NCBI GenBank assembly: GCA_020161265.1
Contig: JAIUOC010000001.1
Location: 620,001 to 684,000, forward strand
DNA from: Chloroflexota bacterium
GTDB lineage: Bacteria; Chloroflexota; Chloroflexia; Chloroflexales; Herpetosiphonaceae
Direction of reading: 5' to 3'
Length of the DNA stretch: 64,000 nt
Shown one piece after another: positions 42,694 through 51,416 of the stretch. Every line of letters begins with the position of its first letter. Positions within the stretch are counted from its first letter, which is position 1. The position numbers and the translations under genes were made by a program. Under the pieces are notes generated by a model, which worked only from the letters and a program-made list of their open reading frames with translations, did not search any database and had not been told where the DNA came from.

Positions 42694-43717
42694 CTGGGGC
42701 ATACTGTTGCAACAATACGGGCTGCGGCGCTTCTTCAACTAATTGTAAAAACAGTGGCACTAAGGCTGGATCAAAATGGCTGCCCGCCAACCCAGCAATA
42801 TGTTCACGAATTTGTTCGACCGGCCAGCCTGCACGGTATGGTCGGTCGGACCGCAAGGCATCCCACACATCAGCCAAAGCAAAAATTCGCGCCGCCAAAG
42901 GAATTTCTTCAGCTTGCAAGCCACGCGGGTAGCCGCTGCCATCCCATTTTTCGTGGTGACAATAGGGAATATCTAAAGCTGGCTCTAAATAATGGATTGG
43001 CCGCAGCAACTCGTAGGCGTAGGTTGGGTGTTTTTGCATCACAACCCATTCTTCGGCAGTCAATGGGCCAGGTTTATGTAAAATTGCATCGGGAATACCC
43101 ATTTTACCGATGTCGTGCAGCAACGCACCACGCCAAATTTGGGTTAGATCGTCGCCAGTAATCCCCAAGGCCTCGGCGATGCGCACCGTCATTTCAGTCA
43201 CGCGCTTGCTATGGCCCTCAGTTTCTTTATCGCGCAGATCCAAGGCTCGCGACCAAGCCTCAATGCCCGCATTATAGGCATCGATAATTTCTTGATTCAG
43301 GCGCTCGACTTGGCGACGCTCATCTTGCAAACGCCGATAACGATTCAGGCGAGTGATCGTTTGCAAGCGGGTTTTTAGTTCAAGGCTATCAATTGGTTTG
43401 CTCAGAAAGTCGTCGGCTCCAGCGCGTAAGCCTTGCAAGCGCGATTCACGATCATCCAAGGCGGTCACCATAACCACCGGAATTTCGGCGAGCAACGGGT
43501 TAGCGCGAATTTGGCGACAAACTTCAAAACCATCCATATCCGGCATCATTACGTCAAGTAAAATAGTATCTGGCAATAATTCGAGGGCTTGGGCAATCCC
43601 CGATAGGCCATTTTCAGCAAAAACTAAGTGATAACCCTCACCTTGAAGCACAGCATTCATACTAGCGCGTGCAACTGCGAGATCGTCAATGATGAGGATT
43701 GTTGCAGGATTATTCAC
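42680..43717 (-). CDS. Response regulator with HD-GYP domain
   Basis: A 345-aa protein. The receiver domain (about 5-120) has ILIIDDLAVARAS, phospho-Asp in ILLDVMMPDMDGFE, TALDD and FLSKPIDS. The HD-GYP domain (about 150-335) has HSKRVTEMTVRIAEALG, LLHDIGKMGIPDAIL and HHEKWDGSGYPRGLQAEEIPLAARIFALADVWDAL. Such proteins hydrolyse cyclic di-GMP. GTG 43717 with AAGGAG 8 nt upstream is chosen. The gene overlaps the end of the hybrid kinase by 8 nt, so the two are translationally coupled and probably form one pathway. Confidence 0.93.
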   Translation of the reverse strand: MNNPATILIIDDLAVARASMNAVLQGEGYHLVFAENGLSGIAQALELLPDTILLDVMMPDMDGFEVCRQIRANPLLAEIPVVMVTALDDRESRLQGLRAGADDFLSKPIDSLELKTRLQTITRLNRYRRLQDERRQVERLNQEIIDAYNAGIEAWSRALDLRDKETEGHSKRVTEMTVRIAEALGITGDDLTQIWRGALLHDIGKMGIPDAILHKPGPLTAEEWVVMQKHPTYAYELLRPIHYLEPALDIPYCHHEKWDGSGYPRGLQAEEIPLAARIFALADVWDALRSDRPYRAGWPVEQIREHIAGLAGSHFDPALVPLFLQLVEEAPQPVLLQQYAPATLR

Positions 43718-46700
43718 GATCAAGACTCCTTTGTTGGTTGCACAGGGTATTAATTAATCGTTCAAGTTCAACTAAATTAAGTGGCTTATATAAAACTGTA
43801 TCAGCTTGCTCGGCAAGCTGTGGTTGATCAAGAATTGCTAAAGCGCTTAAAGCTATAATCGGCAGATCATAATAACGTTTATGTCGCCGAATTGTATTAA
43901 CCATCTGGAGTGCATCACCGCCAGCTAATTGTAAATCGAGCATCAATAAATCAATTGGTTGATTGGCAATCGCTTCATAGATATCGTGTTGGTTGTAGAC
44001 TAAGTTTACATTCCAGCCAAATTCACTTAAGAAATCGCGAATCAATAAGCTGTTAGCCAAATTATCGGCAGCAAATAAAATCTGCTTGGTTTGATTAATT
44101 GGCCATTTTTGCAGCAGCTGATAGCGCGAATCGATATATTGCAGTGCATTTAACAAACGTGCTTGATTCAACGGCTGATACATACAATGCCAATGCGCAG
44201 GAATCGTCAGATCAAGCTTAAAATCTTGATCACAGAATAAAATGACTGGATGTTCGGCAGTTTGGCGGCGCAGTTGCTCAAAAAGCTGTTGTGACAAGCT
44301 TGTTTGGCGCAAGTCGTAGATCATCGTTTGGTTAGGCTGTTGCAAATAGCCTTCTAAATCAAAATATGGTTTGCAAAAACGTATTGCCAAGCCTAATTGT
44401 TCAGCATAGGCCGCCAATTGCATATTCAGTATGCGATCTTCGGTCACCGCCAACAGCATCGATTGCTCGGTTGACTCAACAATTTCAGCATTGCCATACC
44501 ACGGTAGCACCAAGCGGAACTGACTACCAATTCCAACCTCACTTTGCAATTCAACTCGTCCGCCATGCAAATTGGCCATATGATACACTAAGGCCAAACC
44601 TAAGCCAGTGCCTGCATATTGGCGTGAAAGTTTGCTGTCAAGCTGCGAAAATGGCCGAAATAATTTTGGAATATCCTGAGTATTGATGCCAATTCCAGTA
44701 TCCCAAACGGTTAATTCAACCTGATGTAATTGGCTATCCAACTTGACTGATAAACCAATTCGACCACCTGCTGGCGTAAACTTCACCGCATTGCTTAATA
44801 AATTGACCAACATTTGTTTTAGGCGGCGTGAATCGGCACAAAGCATCGCATCGGCGGCACATGGTTCATACAATAATTCAAGTTGTTTATTCTGGGCTAA
44901 TTTTTGCACCATACGAATGCTGGCTTGGCAAATTTCATCAATCAGCATTGTTTGATGATTAATCGTTAGTTTACCAGCCTCAATTTTGGAAAGATCAAGA
45001 ATATCGTTGATCAAATCGAGCAAATGGCGGCTATTTTCATCAATTTGTTGCAATGCTTGCGCTTGAGCTTGGTTTAATGCTCCATATTGGTCGTAGCGCA
45101 AAGCTTCGGTAAAGGCTAAGATTCCAGTTAAGGGTGTGCGTAGTTCATGGCTCATACTAGCCAAAAATTCATCTTTGAGCCGTGCTGCTTTGGCTAGCTC
45201 GGCATTGGCAATACTTAATTCATCAGTTTGCTGCTGTAAGGTTTGTTCAATCCGCTTGCGCTCAGTAATATTGCGAATCACCATCACGACCTCATCGTTA
45301 GCACTTGGCGCAATCCGTGCCTCAAATACGGTATTACCCTTGGGCAAGGTCAATTCATACTCAACATTTTGGGTGCTATTGGTCGCAATCGCCCGTTGGG
45401 TAGCACTCAGAATATTCACAACTTGCGGTTGAGGCAGTTGATTCTGGGCTTTTGCCCCAATCATTGCTTCTTGGGGCAAAAAGAGATCCGAGGGATCATT
45501 GGTGTGATAATCTAAAATTTCGCCTTGAGCCGTAAAGCGAATCATCAAATCGGGCATCGCCGCCAGTAGCGCTCGATTTTTGGCTTCGCTCTGGCGCAGT
45601 TGCATTTCGGCATGCTTGCGTTGAAACAGCGTACCTAACTGAGTTGCAATCACGGAAATCAAATTAGTGGTGCGTTCGTGATCAACCCCGCGACTACTAC
45701 GGAAAAACTCCAAAATTGCCACAACTTGATCATTGGCCAAAATTGGCACAGCAACCGCCGATTGAAGCCCAACTTGCTGGGCTAATTCATAGCCACGTTG
45801 ATTAAGATTGCCTTCAGTCCAATGATCGTGCTCAAGCGCGTAGCTGGCCGAGTGTTTGGTTTGCCAGACCCGCCCAGCCAAACCAGCGCCTTGCGGCAAT
45901 TCCAAACTTTGAAGGTACTGATAAAAATGCTGAAAACGTTCGTTGCTGCTCCAGCGAATCGGGGCTAGCGCCAAAAAATCTTGGTTGGCACTCGGAACCC
46001 AGGCTACACTCAAATCCCAGCCAATTGCTGCACAGATGTTGCGCAACACCACTTCGAGCGCACTATTAAAATCAGCAGCCTCACTAACCGAGCGGGTTGT
46101 GCGATAGAGTAAATGAAATTCTTCTTCGGTGCGTTTGCGAGCAGCAATATTATTACCAATCAGCAAAAAGCCTTCGAGCACATCGGCATGCAACAACGGC
46201 GTGATGGTTAATTCAAGCGGAAAGCGTGAGCCAGAACGATGGATGGCTTGCCATTCGTGAGGCTCAGCTACGCCACGCCGCGCCTCGGCCAGCAAAATAT
46301 CCAAATCGGAATAGAACAAGCCACGATTGCGATGTTGCTCGGTCTCCCAGCGATACCTCAAATCGGAGCGATCAAATAATTTAGTCGGGAAGGGACGGCC
46401 TAATAATTCAGTTTCTTGATAGCCAAACTCAAATTCAGCCGCACGATTAAAGCCACGCACCACGCCGCCAGCATCAAGCGAAATAATAATTGAAGGTGCA
46501 TGTTGAATCATAGTGCGCTGAAACCGATACGATTGAGCTAACTCTTGGGTTCGTTCGACAACACGTTGTTCAAGCTGCTCGTTCAATTGCCGAATTTGCT
46601 GCTCTTGTAATTTACGTTCAGTAATATCGCTCGCCACGCCCAATAATTGTGAAACTGTACCATCAGCATCGATTACAAAAGGGGTCATACGTAGAGCAAA

Positions 46701-47852
46701 ATAGCGATAGATGCCTTCTGGTGAGCGTAAGCGACATTCAAAATCAATAATTAATTGGGGATCACTGCTAGTAACTGTACGTCCTTGCAAGGTCTTTCGG
46801 ATGATAGCATGATCGTCAGGGTGGAAGAGGGGCCGAATGGTGTTCATATCACTAGGATCAATGTTTAAGCTTTTGAACCATTGACGACTCACTTCGTTGG
46901 TATAGATCAACGAGGCCGAAGCACGATCGTAAATAAATAGTTGCGATGGCAAGGTGTCGGCAATTTTTTGAATAAAATGCTGCTTGGCTTGGGCCGCAGT
47001 TTCAGCTTTTTTCAAGGCACTGAGATCATCGGTGATGCCAACAAAGCCACACAGAACGCCAGCCTCAATCACTGGCGAAATGCGCAAACGTAACCAAATT
47101 AATTGGTTTAGCTTGGTATGCAAACGCACCGTTTGATCAAACAAAATGCTAGGAATCGGCTGTTGATTGACCGAAAGCGCCAAATCGTGCCAGAAACTAT
47201 CGCTACCAGAGGCATCTTTGGGATGTAAAAACTCCATCCAAGCATCGCCCAACACATCTTCGAGCTTAACTTCGAGCATATGCAAAAGCGCAGTATTGGC
47301 ATAGACACATTGGCCTTGGGTATCGCAGAAAAAGACCCCATACGGAGCAGCCTCGTTAATTGCCCGATAGCGTGCTTCGCTGCTGCGCAACATCACTTCG
47401 GCCAAACGGCGGCTGCTAATATCGCGGCCCGAAATATTAACTCCCTGCACCACTCGCTGTTCATCGAGAATTGGCGCAAAGTGAAATTCATAGTAACGAG
47501 TGGCTCCAGCATAGTGATGCACAAATTCTTGGGCAAACGCCTCACCTTGCAAAGCGCGGCGATAGGCTTCATTCCACGGCTTAGCAATTGGTTTGGGTAA
47601 TTGCAACATACTCATTGGCTGGCCTAGCTCAATATGTTGGTCGTACCATTGATGCAAATAATCGTGAAAGGTGCGGTTGCTCATAATTAAATGTTGGCTA
47701 CTATCAATCGACCAAATCAGGCTCTCAGTATGGTCAATCAAGGCTTGGAGTTTGGCAGTATGGCTGCGAACATGCTGAAGTTCGGTTTCAAGCAGGCTGA
47801 CTTGTTGCTTTAATTGGAGTTCCAGCAGCGATTCATTGGCATAACAGGTCAT
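43710..47852 (-). CDS. Large hybrid sensor histidine kinase with several PAS domains and a GAF domain
   Basis: A 1380-aa soluble kinase. Domains in order, from visible motifs: PAS-like (about 40-150); PAS (about 155-275, AINEAAPYGVFFCDTQGQ); PAS (about 285-420, LPSQLFIYDRASASLIYTN); PAS (about 435-570, IQHAPSIIISLDAGG); GAF (about 585-740, TTRSVSEAADFNSALEVV); PAS (about 760-870, LLAAMPDLMIRFTAQGE); HisKA (MSHELRTPLTGI, about 900); HATPase (NLLSNAVKFTPAGG, DTGIGINTQDIPKLF, GTGLGLALVYHMA); a receiver-like region (about 1140-1250) without a clear Asp; and a terminal receiver (about 1260-1375, LLMLDLQLAGGD). No membrane span is visible. ATG 47852 has GAGGA 10 nt upstream. It is coupled to the HD-GYP gene. 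Confidence 0.92.
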   Translation of the reverse strand: MTCYANESLLELQLKQQVSLLETELQHVRSHTAKLQALIDHTESLIWSIDSSQHLIMSNRTFHDYLHQWYDQHIELGQPMSMLQLPKPIAKPWNEAYRRALQGEAFAQEFVHHYAGATRYYEFHFAPILDEQRVVQGVNISGRDISSRRLAEVMLRSSEARYRAINEAAPYGVFFCDTQGQCVYANTALLHMLEVKLEDVLGDAWMEFLHPKDASGSDSFWHDLALSVNQQPIPSILFDQTVRLHTKLNQLIWLRLRISPVIEAGVLCGFVGITDDLSALKKAETAAQAKQHFIQKIADTLPSQLFIYDRASASLIYTNEVSRQWFKSLNIDPSDMNTIRPLFHPDDHAIIRKTLQGRTVTSSDPQLIIDFECRLRSPEGIYRYFALRMTPFVIDADGTVSQLLGVASDITERKLQEQQIRQLNEQLEQRVVERTQELAQSYRFQRTMIQHAPSIIISLDAGGVVRGFNRAAEFEFGYQETELLGRPFPTKLFDRSDLRYRWETEQHRNRGLFYSDLDILLAEARRGVAEPHEWQAIHRSGSRFPLELTITPLLHADVLEGFLLIGNNIAARKRTEEEFHLLYRTTRSVSEAADFNSALEVVLRNICAAIGWDLSVAWVPSANQDFLALAPIRWSSNERFQHFYQYLQSLELPQGAGLAGRVWQTKHSASYALEHDHWTEGNLNQRGYELAQQVGLQSAVAVPILANDQVVAILEFFRSSRGVDHERTTNLISVIATQLGTLFQRKHAEMQLRQSEAKNRALLAAMPDLMIRFTAQGEILDYHTNDPSDLFLPQEAMIGAKAQNQLPQPQVVNILSATQRAIATNSTQNVEYELTLPKGNTVFEARIAPSANDEVVMVIRNITERKRIEQTLQQQTDELSIANAELAKAARLKDEFLASMSHELRTPLTGILAFTEALRYDQYGALNQAQAQALQQIDENSRHLLDLINDILDLSKIEAGKLTINHQTMLIDEICQASIRMVQKLAQNKQLELLYEPCAADAMLCADSRRLKQMLVNLLSNAVKFTPAGGRIGLSVKLDSQLHQVELTVWDTGIGINTQDIPKLFRPFSQLDSKLSRQYAGTGLGLALVYHMANLHGGRVELQSEVGIGSQFRLVLPWYGNAEIVESTEQSMLLAVTEDRILNMQLAAYAEQLGLAIRFCKPYFDLEGYLQQPNQTMIYDLRQTSLSQQLFEQLRRQTAEHPVILFCDQDFKLDLTIPAHWHCMYQPLNQARLLNALQYIDSRYQLLQKWPINQTKQILFAADNLANSLLIRDFLSEFGWNVNLVYNQHDIYEAIANQPIDLLMLDLQLAGGDALQMVNTIRRHKRYYDLPIIALSALAILDQPQLAEQADTVLYKPLNLVELERLINTLCNQQRSLDRE

Positions 47853-48064
47853 GACAGCAATTCCTCTACAAGCTCTTGATGTCAGTTTCTCAGGCCACAA
47901 TCAAGCAAACTTCCATTTCTATCGCTAGAGTACGTTTGTAAACCAACGGAGAACCTTACGAATACACATTGATGAAAACGATTTCAGTCCTATTATGGCT
48001 AGTGCTAAATGGGTAGAACATGGTACAACCATGGGTGACGTTCAATGCCAATTCAGCTTGGCTC

Positions 48065-48073
48065 TGGTATAAT
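48065..48073 (+). promoter_or_regulatory. Extended -10 promoter
   Basis: TGGTATAAT at 48065-48073 is a perfect TGn-extended -10 box 33 bp before the chosen start codon at 48107. It rules out the earlier in-frame ATG at 48020. Confidence 0.65.
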
Positions 48074-48106
48074 CGCGCAGTTATTTTGGAAATCGAGGCA
48101 CACTAC

Positions 48107-50191
48107 ATGGGGCGGCGTGTTGCAAGTTGGGTCTGGGTTTTAGGGCTGTATAGCATTTTAGCGATCGGTTTAACCTGGCCGTTGATCACGGTTTGGGATA
48201 GCCAGATTCCAGGTCAAGCCCATAAAGACGGCTTAGAAGATGCCTATCAGAATATTTGGAACCTGTGGTGGATGCGTCAGGCGATCAGTCAGCCCACGAA
48301 TCCATTAATAACCGATCGATTTTTTCACCCTGAAACTCCCAATTTGTACTATCACACCCTCTCACCGATCAATACCCTGTTGGCTACCCCGATTACGGCG
48401 ATCTGGGGGCCAATTGCCGGGTTTAACAGTTTAGTACTACTATCGTTCATCGTTGGGGCATTTGGTGCTTGGAAGTTGGCCTATGATCGGGTTGGTTCTG
48501 CTTGGCTCGCCCTCCCAGCGGGGGTGATCTTTGCTTGGAATCCTTTTCATGTAGCCTCGGTGGTTGAAGATGGTCAGCTGCAAATTTTTTGTTTGCAATG
48601 GATTCCGTTTTATCTTTTGTATGCTTGGCGCTTGGCTGAACGTGGTGATCGGCGTTCGTTAGGTTTGGCGGGGCTTTTTCTCGGCCTTACCATTTGGACT
48701 GATTGGTATTTTAGTTTGTTTTTATTGCTTTGGACGCTGGGCTTTGGGCTTTGGCAGTTTTGGCGTAGCGAATGGCCACAACGCAAACGCTTATTCATAC
48801 AATTTGGACTGCTGGGAATAATTGGGATGCTCACGGCGCTGCCGTTATTAGTGCCAATGTTGATCGAGGCCAGTCGTGCCGATTATATGCAGCTCTATCC
48901 CGAAAATGATCCGGTGCGGCTTTCAGCAGATTTGGCGGCGTTTGTGGTTCCAGCCCGCTTACATAGCCTTTGGGGCCGCTTCTTCAGCGACTTGCCGAGC
49001 GCAATCAATCGACGCTTATATTTGGGGGTTGTGCCACTTGGCTTGGCAATCGTAGCAACTTGGAAAACAGCCAAAGCCCGACCTTGGCTGATTATGACGT
49101 TAATTCTGGCAATTTTAGCCTTGGGGCCGACGCTCAAACTTGCAGGTACAACCACCACGATTCCGCTACCGTATCGTTTAATCCAGCAGCTACCATTCAT
49201 CAGTTTGGCTCGTCAACCTGATCGCTTTATGGTGCTAGGAATGCTAACCTTAGCAATCGCCAGCAGCTATGGCTTGGTTTGGCTCAGCAGCAAATTAGCC
49301 TGGCAACGTTCATTGGCGCTGGTGATCGTCGTTATAATTGGGATTGAATATCTGCCAACGCCCTTTGACATGCGCCAGCCGCCAATGCCCCCAAGCTTGG
49401 CCCAATTGCCTAAAACCGACGATGCCGCCCTGCTTGAATTGCCGTTTCATGAGGATTTACCCTATCGTGATGCTGAGCGCATGTTGTTTCAAACCGTGCA
49501 TGGCCGCCCAATCAGCGGTGGCTATCACTCGCGGCTGTATCCTCAGCCACAATACCAAATGCCAGTGCTCCGCGATTTAGCCACGCTGAGCCAGCACCCA
49601 GAAATTGTGCAAACCGCAGGCGATTGGCAACAACAATTAGCGACATTGAATTTTGGCTATATCGTGGGCTACAAGCAACAGCCAAACGGGCCACGCAACT
49701 ATAGCCTCGCACAAATTGCCGAGTTTAAACAATTTGTCGAGGCCAATTTAGGGGTGACCCAACCACTGGCCGAAGATGATTTTATGGTGATCTATCAAGT
49801 ACCACAGGCTCAAGGCGTGCCGATTATCAATCTGCGTGATGGTTGGGGCAATTTAGAGCCAAGTACAACTGGCAATTATCGCTGGATGGGCCAGGTGGCC
49901 AGTTTGGGCTTGATCGTGCCTGAGGCTGGTTTTTATCGCTTGCGTTGGCAGGCAACCCCGGCTGCAACTGCCCGAACCCTACAACTTTCTTGGCACAATA
50001 ATCAATTGAGCATCCCTATCAGCCTTGAGCCACGCCAGTACGAAGTGTTGATTGAGCTGCCTGCGGGCCAAACCATTGTGCAATTACAAGCACTTGAACC
50101 AGCGACAACCGGCGATGCAATTGCCAACAACGGCGATCAACGGCCAATTAGCCTGCAATTTAGTAATATGCAACTGATCAGTACTCAATAA
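48107..50191 (+). CDS. Polytopic membrane protein, GT-C-like
   Basis: A 694-aa protein with many membrane spans in the first 430 residues (for example WVLGLYSILAIGLTWPLITVW, GFNSLVLLSFIVGAFGAWKLAY, IGMLTALPLLVPMLIE, PWLIMTLILAILALGPTLKLAG) and a C-terminal beta-rich extracytoplasmic part. The loop after span 1 (AHKDGLEDAYQNIWNLWWMRQA) holds an Asp-rich stretch of the kind seen in lipid-linked sugar glycosyltransferases of the GT-C fold, but the exact family cannot be decided. ATG 48107 fits the promoter at 48065. It ends 1 nt before the next, convergent stop. Confidence 0.7.
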   Translation: MGRRVASWVWVLGLYSILAIGLTWPLITVWDSQIPGQAHKDGLEDAYQNIWNLWWMRQAISQPTNPLITDRFFHPETPNLYYHTLSPINTLLATPITAIWGPIAGFNSLVLLSFIVGAFGAWKLAYDRVGSAWLALPAGVIFAWNPFHVASVVEDGQLQIFCLQWIPFYLLYAWRLAERGDRRSLGLAGLFLGLTIWTDWYFSLFLLLWTLGFGLWQFWRSEWPQRKRLFIQFGLLGIIGMLTALPLLVPMLIEASRADYMQLYPENDPVRLSADLAAFVVPARLHSLWGRFFSDLPSAINRRLYLGVVPLGLAIVATWKTAKARPWLIMTLILAILALGPTLKLAGTTTTIPLPYRLIQQLPFISLARQPDRFMVLGMLTLAIASSYGLVWLSSKLAWQRSLALVIVVIIGIEYLPTPFDMRQPPMPPSLAQLPKTDDAALLELPFHEDLPYRDAERMLFQTVHGRPISGGYHSRLYPQPQYQMPVLRDLATLSQHPEIVQTAGDWQQQLATLNFGYIVGYKQQPNGPRNYSLAQIAEFKQFVEANLGVTQPLAEDDFMVIYQVPQAQGVPIINLRDGWGNLEPSTTGNYRWMGQVASLGLIVPEAGFYRLRWQATPAATARTLQLSWHNNQLSIPISLEPRQYEVLIELPAGQTIVQLQALEPATTGDAIANNGDQRPISLQFSNMQLISTQ

Positions 50192-50650
50192 TTATGGTAA
50201 GTTCTTTTTAATCATGTCATAGATTGCAGGTTGGAGCTGTGGGCGAGCTTGTTCGAGCAGCCAGCGCTCAAAAACATGGTTCGGATCGTTCAAATAGTGG
50301 GTTGAAGCGCCTTGTTCTACGGCAATAACTTCGCCAAAAACCGTCAATCGCAGCGGCATGCCAGTGCTCATAAGCTCTAGATACATACCGCTATAGCCTA
50401 AACCTGGTGGTTCAGGGTGGGTGGTAGCTGGCGTAGCGGTTTGCAGTACCTGTTGAATCGCATCAACAGCATTCGCATTCAAGAGCCAACTTGGATTAGG
50501 CATACCTGAAAATATTTGAATATGGCCTGTGCCAGCGGTAATTGCCGATAAATCACCAAAAGCAGTTGGCGTTGGTTGATCAGGGATTTGGCCGGCACAA
50601 CTTAGCAGGATAATGCTCAAACAGCTCAATAATCCAAAACGCCAGCGCAT
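50192..50650 (-). CDS. Small lipoprotein of unknown function
   Basis: A 152-aa protein with lipobox LLSC (Cys18). The rest has no recognised domain, with segments such as GTGHIQIFSGMPNPSW and a C-terminal helical part FERWLLEQARPQLQPAIYDMI. The stop is adjacent to the preceding convergent gene's stop (50191/50192). ATG 50650 is the first in-frame start after the upstream gap. Confidence 0.65.
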   Translation of the reverse strand: MRWRFGLLSCLSIILLSCAGQIPDQPTPTAFGDLSAITAGTGHIQIFSGMPNPSWLLNANAVDAIQQVLQTATPATTHPEPPGLGYSGMYLELMSTGMPLRLTVFGEVIAVEQGASTHYLNDPNHVFERWLLEQARPQLQPAIYDMIKKNLP

Positions 50651-50727
50651 CGTTAATCCTCACAACGTGATTAATTCAGCTAAGCCTACCAGAATCACAT
50701 GAGTTCATAATTAACGCAGGGCAACAA

Positions 50728-50758
50728 AAAACCTCTCGCACATGCTGCGAGAGGTTTT
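50728..50758 (-). terminator. Intrinsic terminator of the plsC-type gene
   Basis: AAAACCTCTCGCA (50728-50740) and TGCGAGAGGTTTT (50746-50758) form a 13-bp perfect stem with a 5-nt loop; on the minus strand TTTTTTG follows. It starts 4 bp past the stop. Confidence 0.92.
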
Positions 50759-50761
50759 GAT

Positions 50762-51397
50762 TTAGACGCTCAAAGCTTGTTTGTAGAAACCTTGCATGGT
50801 TGGCGGCAGCATCGAGGCAATTTGATGCATGGTCGTATCCAAGGCGAGTTGGCGGCCTTCGTGGCCCTTGATTTTCCGATCAACCACAATTGGCGCAGCA
50901 TAACGCACAATCACCGTCGAGCGTCGCCATGGCCAACCAAGCGTTTTAGTGCCAATCACAGCGGCGGGCACAATCGGCACATTCGCCAGTTGGGCCATAG
51001 CAATAATGCCATGTTTGCCTTCTAAAAGCTCGCCAGAACGCGAACGCGTACCTTCAGGCAAAATAATTAATGGTTGACCAGATTGCAAGACGGCTTTACA
51101 ACGGGCTAAAGCCTCGCGATCAGCCTCGCCCCGCCGCACGGGAATGCCGCCAACCGCCGTGGCAATTCGCCCAAGAATCGGCAATTCAAACAATTCTTGC
51201 TTGCCGAGTGCTCCAATCAGATGGCCAGGCGAACCCAAGGAAAGTGCCACAGGGTCCCAATTGCTCACATGATTCGAGGCCAAAATATAGCCACCAGTCG
51301 CCGGAAGATGCTCTTGACCTTCGACAACGAGACGAGCACGCATCCCCAACAGCACACGGCAAACAAACCGTACAATTTGATAAATTAATGGCACCAC
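50762..51397 (-). CDS. 1-acyl-sn-glycerol-3-phosphate acyltransferase (PlsC-type)
   Basis: A 211-aa acyltransferase. The HX4D motif NHVSNWD has His43 and Asp48, and the glycerol-phosphate motif PEGTRSR starts at residue 114. GGIPVRRGEADREAL lies between. It transfers an acyl group onto lysophosphatidic acid in membrane lipid synthesis. Start GTG 51397 has AAGG about 8 nt upstream. It follows the J-domain gene by 19 bp on the same strand, so they may be co-transcribed. Confidence 0.92.
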   Translation of the reverse strand: MVPLIYQIVRFVCRVLLGMRARLVVEGQEHLPATGGYILASNHVSNWDPVALSLGSPGHLIGALGKQELFELPILGRIATAVGGIPVRRGEADREALARCKAVLQSGQPLIILPEGTRSRSGELLEGKHGIIAMAQLANVPIVPAAVIGTKTLGWPWRRSTVIVRYAAPIVVDRKIKGHEGRQLALDTTMHQIASMLPPTMQGFYKQALSV

Positions 51398-51416
51398 AGC
51401 GCAAACCTTCTAGCAG

